A DNA stretch of 64,000 bases from Girardinichthys multiradiatus. Taxonomy: Eukaryota; Chordata; Actinopteri; Cyprinodontiformes; Goodeidae. The notes under the pieces were generated by a model that was not told the DNA's origin, searched no databases, and saw only the letters and a list, made by a program, of their open reading frames with translations. The stretch covers positions 38,090,174 to 38,154,173 of the forward strand of contig NC_061803.1 in NCBI RefSeq assembly GCF_021462225.1, written 5' to 3'. This document shows positions 54,310 through 64,000 of the stretch, piece after piece. Numbering within the stretch: position 1 is the first letter of the stretch; each line of letters opens with the position of its first letter. The translations under genes were made by a program, and so were the position numbers.

Positions 54310-54970
54310 ATAAAGCTAATGCTAGCTCAAATGCTAAAATTAGCATGTTGTCTAACACTAGCATGTTGGCTATAAATAACTTATTCCATTTAATACGTTC
54401 ATTCAGCCCTATAAGTGAAAATAAGTCTGAATGCTAACGCTATCTTAAATGCTAACATTAGCATGTGGGCTAACAATAGCATGTTGGGTAACATTAACTT
54501 GCTCCATTCAATATGTTTATTTAGCCCTATAAGTGAAAATCAGCCTAAATGCTAATGTTAGCTTAAATGCTAACATTAGCATGTTGGCTGACACTAGCAT
54601 GTTGCTTAACATAATTTACTCCATTCAATATGTTCCTTTAGCCCTATAAATGAAAATAAGCCTAAATGCTAACGTTAGCTTAAATGCTAACATTAGCTTA
54701 TGGGCTAACACTAGCATGTTGGGTAACATTGATGTATTCCATTCCATAGGTTAATTTAGCCTTAAAAGTGAAAATCAACCTAAATGCTAATGTTAGCTTA
54801 GATGCTCACATTAGTATGTGGGTTAACTCTAGCATGTTGGCTATAAATTACATATTCCATTTAATATGTTCATTTAGCCCTATAGGGGAAAATAACACTA
54901 GCATGTTTGCTAATATTAACTTACTTTAATATGGTCATTTAGCTGTATAAATGAAAATGATCCTAAATGC
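54310..54970. repeat. 118-bp tandem repeat, about 5.5 units
   Basis: The anchor ATGCTAACAT recurs at 54331, 54449, 54567, 54684 and 54802 (steps 118, 118, 117, 118). Each unit holds short palindromes (GCTAACGTTAGC type) and ends CCATTCAATATGTT-CATTTAGCCCTATAA. Units differ by scattered substitutions. Confidence 0.9.
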
Positions 54971-55901
54971 AGATTGAAAGACAGAGTCACATACACACAT
55001 ATACAGTGGAAGATACACAGAGATATAAATCGAACAGTGAGGAATGAATCAGCCAATTAGAAAAGACTGCCAGTGTAACTTGACACCTGCAGCATTTCTA
55101 ACGCAGCACCTCAATATCGTCTCTACCCCTGGCTTGGGGTTTTAACATGGAGGCGCATGCTCCAGAACTACTGCCCATAACTCAGAAACTGTAAGGGCAA
55201 TCGACATCATTCTTGGACCATTTTTCTCAGAATGGACAAGGGAACGAGAAAATATAATATTAAAGGCACAACACTAGGTAAAAAAAAGGGAAAAATGGAG
55301 AAAAAGACAAAACTGCCGGAGCATGTTCTCAAACAACGTTTAAGAACTCCAAAATTATAAGGGCTATTGATTTGATTCATGCACCGTTTGAATCCGCAGG
55401 CCTTGCTGAAAAATCATGGACCTTTTCAAGTTTCTACAAAAATCTGTCTGGGAGGTGTGACCCTGTGAAAAAGGGGATCATTTTGACCATTTTTAACCTG
55501 AGTGAAGGAGAATTTTTCACTATCAAACAAACCTGCTTCACGAGGAAACAATAAAAGGTATCCAAAGAATTTTTGGACCGTAGGTATCAGCAGACATCGG
55601 TGAACAATCCTGGAGATTTTCATGTGTCTACATAAATCCGTGTAGATGTAACAGTGTAGAAAAGTTGATAATTTAGAAATTTTTCAATTTCAAGCGATTT
55701 TGGGAAGGACAGATTTGGTACTCCTAAACAAACCTTTTTTATGACAAAATGCTAAAAGGTATCAAAACAATTCCTTCACTGTGAACGACAGCAAGGTCTG
55801 AAGATAAATCTGCACAAGGCTCATGTCTCTACCTCCATTCACACAAAAATATGTAATGATAGAGACCCCAAGCAGATTTGATTCTCATGAATGGGCGCAT
55901 G
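54971..55901. repeat. Unclassified dispersed fish repeat
   Basis: Text such as ATAACTCAGAAACTGTAAGG and CAATCGACATCATTCTTGGA has the look of a common fish repeat, but I cannot name it. No domains in the 60-codon frame at 55372. Confidence 0.3.
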
Positions 55902-55903
55902 TA

Positions 55904-57148
55904 CAGGGGTTGGACAATGAAACTGAAACACCTGGTTTTAGACCACAATAATTTATTAGTATGGTGTAGGGCCTCCTTTTGTGGCCAATACAGCGTCAAT
56001 TCGTCTTGGGAATGACATATACAAGTCCTGCACAGTGGTCAGCGGGATTTTAAGCCATTCTTCTTGCAGGATAGTGGCCAGGTCACTACGTGATACTGGT
56101 GGAGGAAAACGTTTCCTGACTCGCTCCTCCAAAACACCCCAAAGTGGCTCAATAATATTTAGATTTGGTGACTGTGCAGGCCATGGGAGATGTTCAACTT
56201 CACTTCCATGTTCATCAAACCAATCTTTCACCAGTCTTGCTGTGTGTATTGGTGCATTGTCATCCTGATACACGGCACCGCCTTCAGGATACAATGTTTG
56301 AACCATTGGATGCACATGGTCCTCAAGAATGGTTCAGTAGTCCTTGGCAGTGACACGCCCATCTAGCACAAGTATTGGGCCAAGGGAATGCCATGATATA
56401 GCAGCCCAAACCATCACTGATCCACCCCCATGCTTCACTCTGGGCATGCAACAGTTTGGGTGGTACGCTTCTTTGGGGCTTCTGCACATTGTAACTCTCC
56501 CGGATGTGGGGAAAACAGTAAATGTGGACTCATCAGAGAACAATACATGTTTCACATTGTCCACAGCCCAAGATTTGCGCTCCTTGCACCATTGAAACCA
56601 ACGTTTGGCATTGGCATGAGTGACCAAAGGTTTGGCTATAGCAGCCCGGCTGTGTATATTGACCCTGTGGAGCTCCCGACGGAAAGTTCTGGTGGAAACA
56701 GGAGAGTTGAGGTGCACATTTAATTCTGCCGTGATTTGGATACAATCCGGGTTAGCACCCGAACATCCCTTTCAGACAGCTTCCTCTTGCGTCTACAGTT
56801 AATCCTGCTGGATGTGGTTCGTCCTTCTTGGTGGTATGCTGACATTACCCTGGATACAGTGGCTCTTGATACATCACAAAGACTTGCTGTCTTGGTCACA
56901 GATGCGCCAGCAAGACGTGCACCAATAATTTGTCCTCTTTTGAACTCTTGTATGTCACCCATAATGTTGTGTGCATTTCAATATTTTGAGCAAAACTGTG
57001 CTCTTACCCTGCTAATTGAACCTTCACACTCTGCTCTTACTGGTGCAATGTGCAATCAAGGAAGACTGGCTACCAGGCTGGTCCAATTTAGCCATGAAAC
57101 CTCCCACACTAAAATGACAGGTGTTTCAGTTTCATTGCCCAACCCCTG
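55904..57148 (-). mobile_element. Tc1 transposon, 1.23-kb family, copy 2
   Basis: 1245 bp, TA-flanked (55902-55903, 57149-57150), same ends as copy 1 but opposite orientation. Transposase pieces on the minus strand: helix-turn-helix end (56962-56720, KRGQIIGARLAGASVTKTAS), catalytic part one (56717-56334, VLFSDESTF) and part two (56315-55956, YQDDNAPIHTARLV and NIIEPLWGV). The break between parts one and two is a single TGA where copy 1 has CGA, a methyl-CpG-type decay; another break follows the helix-turn-helix. Confidence 0.9.
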
Positions 57149-57159
57149 TAGCTTGTCCT

Positions 57160-58597
57160 TATGAAACATTGCCGACGTAATTGGCAGGCGCAGTTCCCTA
57201 TGATCGACTTTGTTGTCGTATCATCAGACCTTCAGCCGCATGTTTTGGACACTCGGGTGAAGAGAGGGGTTGAGCTGTCCACTGATCATCACCTGGTGGT
57301 GAGTTGGATCCGCTGGAGGAGGAGAAAGCCGGATAGACTTGGCGGGCCCAAGCGCATAGTGAGGGTCTGCTGGGAACGCCTGGCGGAGCCCTCGGCCAGG
57401 GATGTATTCAACTCCCACCTCCGGGAGAGCTTCGACCAGATCCCGGGGGATGTTGGAGACATAGAGTCTGAGTGGACCATGTTCTCCGCATCTATTGTCG
57501 ATGATGCTGCCCGTAGCTGCGGCCGTAAGGTCTGCGGTGCCTGTCGCGGTGGCAATCCCAGAACCCGGTGGTGGACACCGGCAGCAAGGGATGCTGTTAA
57601 GCTGAAGAAGGAGTCCTATCGGCTGTGGTTGGCTTGTGGGACTCCTGAGGCGGCTGACGGGTACCGTGAGGCCAAGCGTGCTGCGGCCCGGGCGGTGGCA
57701 GAGGCAAAAACTCGGGCCTTGGAGGAGTTTGGTGAGGCCATGGAGAAGGATTACCGGTTGGCCTCGAAGCGATTCTGGCAAACCGTCCGGCGCCTCAGGA
57801 GAGGGGAAGCAGTGCTTCACCAACACTGTTTATTGTGGGGGCGGGAGACTGCTGACCTCGACTGAGGACATTATCGGGCGGTGGAAGGAGTACTTTGAGG
57901 ATCTCCTCAATCCTGCCATCACGCATTGCGTGGTGGAAACAGAGGCTGGGGACTCGGGGTTGGACTCTTTCATCACCCAGGCTGAAGTCACCGAGGTGGT
58001 TTAAAAGCTCCGCGGTGGCAAGGCTTCGGGGGTGGATGAGATCCGCCCTGAGTACCTCAAGTCTCTGGATGTTGTAGGGCTGTCATGGTTGACACGCCAC
58101 TTCAACATTGCGTGGCGGTTGGGGACAGTGCCTCTGGACTGGCAGACTGGGGTGGTGGTCCCCCTTAATAAGAAAGGGGAACCGGAGGGTGTGTTCCAAC
58201 TACAGGGGGATCACACTCCTCAGCCTCCCTGGTAAGGCCTACGCCAGGGTATTGGAGAGGAGAGTCCGACCGATAGTCGAACCTCGGCTTCAGGAAGAGC
58301 AGTGTGGTTTTCGTCCCGGCCGTGGAACACTGGACCAGCTCTATACCCTCTACAGGGTGCTCGAAGGTTCATGGGAGTTTGCCCAACCGGTTCACATGTG
58401 TTTTGTGGACCTGGAGAAAGCATTCAACTGTGTCCCTCATGATGCCCTGTGGGGGGTGCTCCAGGAGTATGGAATAGGGGGCCCTTTATTAGGGGCCATA
58501 CGCCCTGTACGAGCGGAGCAGGAGTTTGGTCCGCATTGCCGGCACTAAGTCGGACCTTTTCCCAGTGCATGTTGGACTCCGGCAGGGCTGCCCTTTA
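57160..58597 (+). pseudogene. Rex3 (RTE clade) fragment, endonuclease end to RT
   Basis: The frame 57161-57865 carries MIDFVVVSSDLQPHV, STDHHLVVSW (catalytic Asp-His of the endonuclease) and CWERLAEPSARDVFNSHLRE. The linker follows, then RT by frame changes: GGKASGVDEIRPEYLKSLDV-like, GKAYARVLERRVRPIVEPRL, FRPGRGTLDQLYTLYRVLEG, FVDLEKAFNCVPHDALWGVL. It stops at 58597 just after the LRQGCP block. GGCAGACTGGGGTGGTGGTC at about 58140 matches the standard Rex3 cytogenetic primer site. Confidence 0.85.
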
Positions 58598-59510
58598 GAC
58601 TCTGGTCAAACTGGATGGCCATCCGCATGCCACAGCACTTGCGCTTTGCCGTCTGATGACAGCTGACTGCTGACATCTTACTCTGCTTCGTCTCTTTGAT
58701 AGTGACTGAATGAAATATCAGATTCTTTGCTGCTGTCTGTGTTGCTGGCCATTGTAGCAGCAGTCAGTTTACGTGCCGGAAGTTTCCATTCCTTTATTCA
58801 GACCAGTGTCCCTAACTCTCCTTCTGGCTGGTATCTCTATCTTGGCTCATTCACTGGTAACAAACTCGTGTCTGGTAACAACCGGACTGAGACCCACTTT
58901 TTGAGGTGGTCTCGGCACGCTTCCAAACGTACTCCGGTGCGGTTCGCTTATGGTCTGAATACAAACCGGCCCCGATCCGAACCGGCTACAAAAAGCGTAC
59001 GTCTCTTTGGACATAAAAAGCCACCGTAGCCGGTAGCAAAGGTGTGTGTTGTGAGGAAATCATACCTGATAAGTTGTGTGTTACTGGCTTGCTGTGGGAA
59101 AAGGCACGTAAAGATCATCGGCGTTCACCACGCATTCTCCGATGGGGTTCCAAAATTATAAATGAAACGTCTCAAAATCTGTGTTGAATGAGCTGCTCTT
59201 GACTCTCACAATAAAATTGCAGCTGTAATAATGGCACAATTATGCAGAACAGAGGTGCTGCACGCAGCACATCAACAGCTGTTTTCCTTAATTTCCGGGT
59301 CTGTGCTCTCTCCCGCCCCCATCATTTCTGTCCAATGGGAACAATGGTCGTCACCCGCGTGGCTTTGTTTACAAGTAATAGTTCACTTGCGAAAAGTACA
59401 ATGTGAAAACAAACCACACCAATTGAAAAAAAAAAAGGTTCGCTTTTGGTCCGGACCAAACAAGCAGACCAAAGGACTTTCCTGGTGTGAATACCTCATG
59501 AGATGTGAAG
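58598..59510. mobile_element. Possible non-autonomous DNA transposon
   Basis: The right end (GGTTCGCTTTTGGTCCGGAC, then AGGACTTTCCTGGTGTGAAT) looks like the terminal region of a common fish MITE, with a perfect 16-base palindrome at 59445-59460. The left end was not identified. No coding capacity. Confidence 0.3.
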
Positions 59511-60339
59511 TCTGGCTTTTCTTGTGGATTTCTGTACTTTCCACAAGAGGGCGCTAGTGAGCCTTTTTCTTTCTGCTCTCAACGTCCCCATCCTGTTTGA
59601 ACTCTGGCTTCACCTGGTTGTAGGAAAGCTTCACAGAAAGGACACTTTCTGCCTTAATCCACAAATTATAGAATAATGTAACCTTACTGTAACCAATCTA
59701 CTATGTGTATCAGTGACCTAGTTCTGCAGATATGCAGGCAGCAGCAGAGGTGACTGGGCCTTTGTTCCTGTTCCTGTGTTTTAGAATTAATAAAGCTTTA
59801 TAAAATCTGTAGAGTGGAGATTTGTACATTTGAGGTTAGATAGAGAAAAAATTAATCTGGTTAAGATGAGAGCTGCAAAGTAAATCAAACAGAAGTCTTA
59901 ATACATTTAATGGAAAGCTCAGGTGTAATATTTAGTAGGCTCACAATAAAACTACACAAAGTGCACTTTTTCACTACACCTGTTAGTGTGGACCAGGATT
60001 TTCTCCATGGTCCTCATCTCTGTCCTGTTCTACTGTCCACCACTGGGTCAGTCTGGATTCCCAGTTCGTCCAGTCTCGTTATGTTCCTCTTCTTGCAATT
60101 TCTTCCCAAGAGCACTATGGTATTTAAGACACCAGCCACCAAGGTAGAACACCAAAATCACCTTTTCTGTGGAGGTTGAAGGACAGAATCAGGTGTTTGT
60201 AGGTACTGGTATCCTCTATGCTGATTCCCTTTAAGGACACAGGCTATGGATGGAGCTTATTCTGTCAGAAGTCCACTACTATGTTGGTTAAGTTAGAATT
60301 GAACAGGTAAAGGTTTTCTGTATAAACTGAAGGAAATAT
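59511..60339. other. No recognisable feature
   Basis: No domain, repeat unit or boundary recognised. Confidence 0.4.
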
Positions 60340-60499
60340 ATGCTTGGTTGATTTTTATATTTTGTATTGTTGGAGAGAGCGATTATTCCTTCTAAATGGT
60401 GCCACATGGAGGCCATGTCAGTGCAGAAAGATTCTGCTGCTCGTGGTATCCCATATCTCCATCCTTAGGGACCAGACTTTGTCCTTCAATATATCTAGA

Positions 60500-60800
60500 C
60501 TCACCCCCACAGAGCAGGGTTCATTAGAGACTTCCTCCAGAATCTGGGAGTGGAGAGGCTGGAATGTTCTGCCTGCAATCCTGACCTCAACCCACAGAAA
60601 ACTTGTGGGATCAGTTTGGGAGTAATGTTTGGTCCATGGTGACAAAACAACTGTGCTGCCTCACCTGAGCCACATGCTGGTTGAAGAATGGGAACCCATC
60701 CCACAACCAAGTAGGACCAAACTAGTGACCATGAGACCATGAGAAGGAGGTGTCAGGCTGATTGGGATTAAGTGTGTTTTCCCCTCACACTACAGAGGCC
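60500..60800 (+). pseudogene. Very decayed Tc1/mariner transposase end
   Basis: Fragments NPDLNPQKTCG, VEEWEPIPQ and ETMRRRCQA in different frames recall the end of a Tc1-like transposase (SPDLNPIE...EEW..IPQ...MRRRCQAV). No terminal repeats seen. Confidence 0.4.
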
Positions 60801-60984
60801 CATTTGTTAAATGAACAAATGGTTAAAACTACAATTGTCCAATCAATAAACAGCTCCAAGTCAATGACAGAATAAGATGTTTGGCAGAGAGGATTTAACA
60901 GGTTCTTCATGGGTGGAAAACAACATACTCAACTCTGCAGTTTAACCTACAAATATGGCAAAATTGTTTTAGAGATATGTTTTT

Positions 60985-61148
60985 TGGCAATAGTGGCCTT
61001 TATTTTGTATTTTTTGAAAGTAGGTAGACAGGAAAGGAGTAGACATTTAGTAAATATCACCAGGTCTGGGACTCGAACCCAGGACCGGTGCTTCAAGGAC
61101 TAGAGCCTCTGCATATGGTTATGTGCTCCACCCCTACACCATCAGCGC
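60985..61148 (-). mobile_element. tRNA-derived SINE
   Basis: Minus strand: a tRNA-like head with A-box-like TGGTGTAGGGGTGGAGCA and B box GGGTTCGAGTCCC. It is followed by TACTCCTTTCCTGTCTACCT and the tail TACAAAATAAAGGCCACTAT. A different SINE from that at 32.8 kb. Confidence 0.7.
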
Positions 61149-62285
61149 CATGCCCTTGTGACGACATTTTAAGGGAACTTACTCTCCAACAGTAGAAGAT
61201 TTATGTGAAGTGGTATCATGACAACAAGGATGTAACTGATCAAACACAAGCTTCACCACTTTTAGTTGTACGTTTATGTTTTTGGCTTTAATAAAGTAGT
61301 TCAGTTGCATTGAATGCTTTTAAAACAGCATTTTATCACAATTTAATAATATTTAAAGGCCTAAAAACTGAAACTTTAGTTATTGTAGGAATAATCAGAA
61401 CCAACTCAGAGGAACTCTGATTTGGTTCTTTACTTTTTGAAACATTGCTGAAGAAACTACATATCCTCTATCATCTTAAATAACATGGCTGAACGGACCT
61501 TGTGGAGACCTGCACATAGAAACGTGGGATGCGGCGCCAGCTGCCAGAGACGGATGGTAAAAGTTATCAGTAGTTGTTGGACAGGAGTCTGACGCCAAGG
61601 TAGGCTGGTCGGATCAATATTCAGCAAATATTGGCAGCTTAGAGGTTTCTTTCAAGTCTTCAAGGCTGTCTATGTGTGTATTTGCTGACTTTATCTAAAT
61701 TACAGCCGTTAGAAAGTTGGCATGTAGCGGAGTGCATTTTAACCACATTATGAGGCCACTGGATTCATTATGGGGACACACTAAGGCCCTCCAACACCAC
61801 AGAAGAAACCAGGGGGTGTGGCTACCTCTAATGGACCCATTGGTGATACAATAGCATGCAGGTGGGCCTCTTGAGCCGGCCCCTGTCCATGCTGTAACTC
61901 TGAAACACAGAAGCTCTCCGTTATTCCTTAACACTTGGGAGAAACCAGTTTCACAAGATAAACACGTACTTTGGGAGATTGAAGAGATTTGCATTTATTG
62001 TCATTATCGTCACTCCACTGGCAGATGGAATTCACAAGAGAGCTCCAAATATTCAAATCATGAGTTAATCACACTCCATTGGGGGGGGGGTGCAGTTAAC
62101 TTGTAAACCTACAATAAAAAAGATAACACTCCAAACTGTCTCAGACTGCAGAGTAAATCCAGGGCCTGCGCTGTGGTTTAACTTTGAGTCCTGTTACCTA
62201 ATAACCTTCATTCTGCAGAAAGCAGTGGCGGTTGCTGCTGACAGAGAAGACAGGTGTTTGATGTTACAATAAAATTCTGATAAAG
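61149..62285. other. No recognisable feature
   Basis: A short G run at 62081-62090; otherwise nothing identified. Confidence 0.4.
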
Positions 62286-62560
62286 GCAGACATTCAGTTC
62301 AGTTTATTTAAATAGGTCCAACATCTGTTGTCTCACAGCACTTTACAAGACAACCAGATCCAATTTATACAAAAAATATATAGTTAATTCAACCTTATCA
62401 ACAGATTCCATGGTCATCCATTTTAACTGATCCCAGTTATCAAATAATGCAGTCAGATTTAGTTTATTATTATAATTGGTTAAAAGTTTATATCTAAGGA
62501 AGCCCAGCAGATTGCATTGAGTCAGTGACTTGCCACAATCCCTCATACTGAGCTTCCATA
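62286..62560 (-). mobile_element. L2 LINE 3' tail
   Basis: Reverse complement reads TGAGGGATTGTGGCAAGTCA, CTGCTGGGCTTCCTTAGATA and GTGCTGTGAGACAACAGATG, ending ATTTAAATAAACTGAACTGA: the L2 3' end with a variant tail. Confidence 0.7.
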
Positions 62561-64000
62561 TAAAAACAGCCTTCCATCAGAGCAGTGTACATCCCCAGCG
62601 TCCAGAGAAGCAGACGTCATGTCCCGGGGCGGTCCTCAACTTGGATACTGGAACCTCCACCCCGACCTGATCTTTCAGACCTGAAACATATCCTGCAGGC
62701 TTAAACTCAAGATTATATGAGCGCAGGCCTTCAAGTTCTGGGCTTCACTGGTTCCTAAATGGCTAAAGAAAAAACACTATTTGGGATCCGATTGTCTGGC
62801 TCAGCATAATTTATACTTTAATGAGACTGGGGTGGGGCCACTCTGGAGGTGGGCGTGGGCTACATGTTTTCAGTGCTGCCTTGAGAGATAAACATGATGG
62901 GGAAAATGCTTTAAAACAGACTGTATAGGTCACTTTTTAAAGAGGGAAGAGGATATAGGAGAGGTCTGGGCTAAAGCCCCCAGTGTTTCAAGACCCCTAA
63001 CATGCGTCTAGTGTGGCTTCCACACTGCAATGAATTATCTCTTTGCTTTATATGCTTTGTTAGTTAGGGGATACTAGTATGGTGGCATTGGGGTCCTTTT
63101 ATACCCTAAGTTTATATTCACAACCTCAACCATAATCATTGACTTGGTGTAAGCATTTACCTGCAAACTGTGTTGCTGCTCATTCGTCATTCATAGAAAC
63201 ATTGATAATGGGCCATCTCATAATGTGACTTAATAATAATTGTTAATCTGCTGCAGCAGACCCTTAGAATTAACTGTGAGCTTTTTCAACAACTCCATTT
63301 AAGTTTTACACATTAGTGGTAAGACTTACTAAAGCATGAAAGAAATAAGCAGAACATTAAAAAGCATTTATATGGAGCCACCTCAGGCTAACAGCTAACA
63401 GGACAACTACAGATTATTAGAAGGTCCAATCCTTTAATCCACACCCTAAATAGAAATTACTAAAAGACTAGATCCCCCATCATTTACAATTAAGGGTGTC
63501 ATGTTTATATCATTAATGGTTTTTGGTGAGGCAAAGGGTTTAATTATGACACTCAAATAAAGCTTCTTGTGCACAATGGAGCACAAAAATTGGCTCAATA
63601 TTTAAAAAGCTTTGGTTTAAAAATACTTCTGATGAGTAGTCTTGTTTGATGGTTTAGGCCCATATTTCCTTTTTATTTTGGCAGCATCTGAATCATGTCA
63701 AAAGGCATAGCGCTTTCTCCCCTGGCGTAAAAGTAAAACAATTTACCTAATTTTAATATTTTGTTAATTTGTTTCCTTTCAGTGTAAATGTTGAACTTAT
63801 GAAACCTTGTTTTCTCTTGTATAAAAGCTTTTCTTCTGTATGCAATAACTATGAGAAAATAGAACTTATTTGTATTACTGTAACCATCCTAAAGCTACGG
63901 GAACACATTAAACTATTCTACTCGTTCAGCAACAAAAAAGCAAGAAAATCTTCCCTCACAGCGGAGCAAGTTTGTGTCTTAGACAAAGCCAATCAGAAAC
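62561..64000. other. No recognisable feature
   Basis: No convincing ORF, domain, inverted repeat or tandem array. Confidence 0.45.

Noticed and set aside
57224..57826. 200-codon minus-strand ORF
   Set aside because: Antisense shadow of Rex3 coding sequence.
59445..59460. Perfect 16-bp palindrome as an operator or regulatory site
   Set aside because: More likely part of a MITE end; no gene nearby.
60344..60625. 93-codon ORF
   Set aside because: Overlaps a frameshifted transposase remnant; no conserved motif in this frame.
61050..61148. tRNA gene on the minus strand
   Set aside because: tRNA-like head only; the tail and B-box context are those of a SINE.

Overview
The window is vertebrate nuclear DNA, almost certainly from a percomorph teleost. 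It holds Rex1 and Rex3 LINEs, L2 (Maui-like) LINEs with GAATT tails, an L1-Tx1 LINE, a Ty3/gypsy element, several Tc1 transposons, tRNA-derived SINEs and a Zisupton-like DNA transposon, a mix typical of spiny-rayed fish (cyprinodontiforms would fit, but the species cannot be fixed). I see no ordinary single-copy host gene, no rRNA or true tRNA gene and no bacterial feature. It is a repeat-dense, low-recombination-type region in which elements are inserted inside one another, so the best annotation is a stratigraphy.

Nest 1 (0.5-11.8 kb): a Rex3 copy is split by a 1.75-kb-type solo-LTR-like repeat (4-bp duplication CTGC), which is itself split by a decayed retroviral leader-like insert and by a 3.6-kb L2 (5-bp duplication TACAT). 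At 12.5-16.0 kb lie LINE scraps, a Rex3 with a long open frame fused to Rex1, and a Tc1 scrap. Nest 2 (16.0-26.1 kb): an L1-Tx1 LINE is split by a minus-strand gypsy element (4-bp duplication CACC), which contains a minus-strand endogenous retrovirus (ERV) primed by tRNA-Tyr. This ERV keeps its LTR, leader, gag and protease, and a deletion joins the protease directly to the end of the gypsy 3' LTR.

26.4-28.2 kb: a long GATA/GACA/GACG array, an L2 tail and an LTR-like scrap. Nest 3 (28.5-36.1 kb): a Zisupton-like gene with a C2H2 finger, a SWIM finger, a transposase-like core, a Ulp1/SUMO-protease domain spread over about eight short exons, and a terminal F-box-like plus Cys-rich module with a poly(A) signal. 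It is interrupted by a nearly pristine Tc1 transposon (intact 334-residue transposase, about 200-bp inverted repeats) and a SINE.

Nest 4 (36.7-44.9 kb): an L2 split by a three-LTR array of the same tRNA-Tyr ERV family (duplication ATAAA). The LTRs are mosaics, and the leader carries a tandem array of GNRA-type hairpins. Nest 5 (47.1-52.4 kb): a copia RT scrap, then an internally deleted L2 holding a complete second copy of the 1.75-kb solo LTR (duplication GAAT), a Tc1 scrap and a 1.2-kb Tc1. The remainder (52.4-64 kb) has a small MITE, AT/GT repeats, a 118-bp tandem repeat, another 1.2-kb Tc1, a Rex3 fragment, a SINE, an L2 tail and long stretches without recognisable content.

The most interesting signals are the ERV family's leader hairpin array (same loop, different stems, one compensatory base-pair change between copies), its gag-protease junction (in-frame UGA followed by CAAUUA), its mosaic LTRs, and the SUMO-protease plus F-box exons of the Zisupton-like gene.
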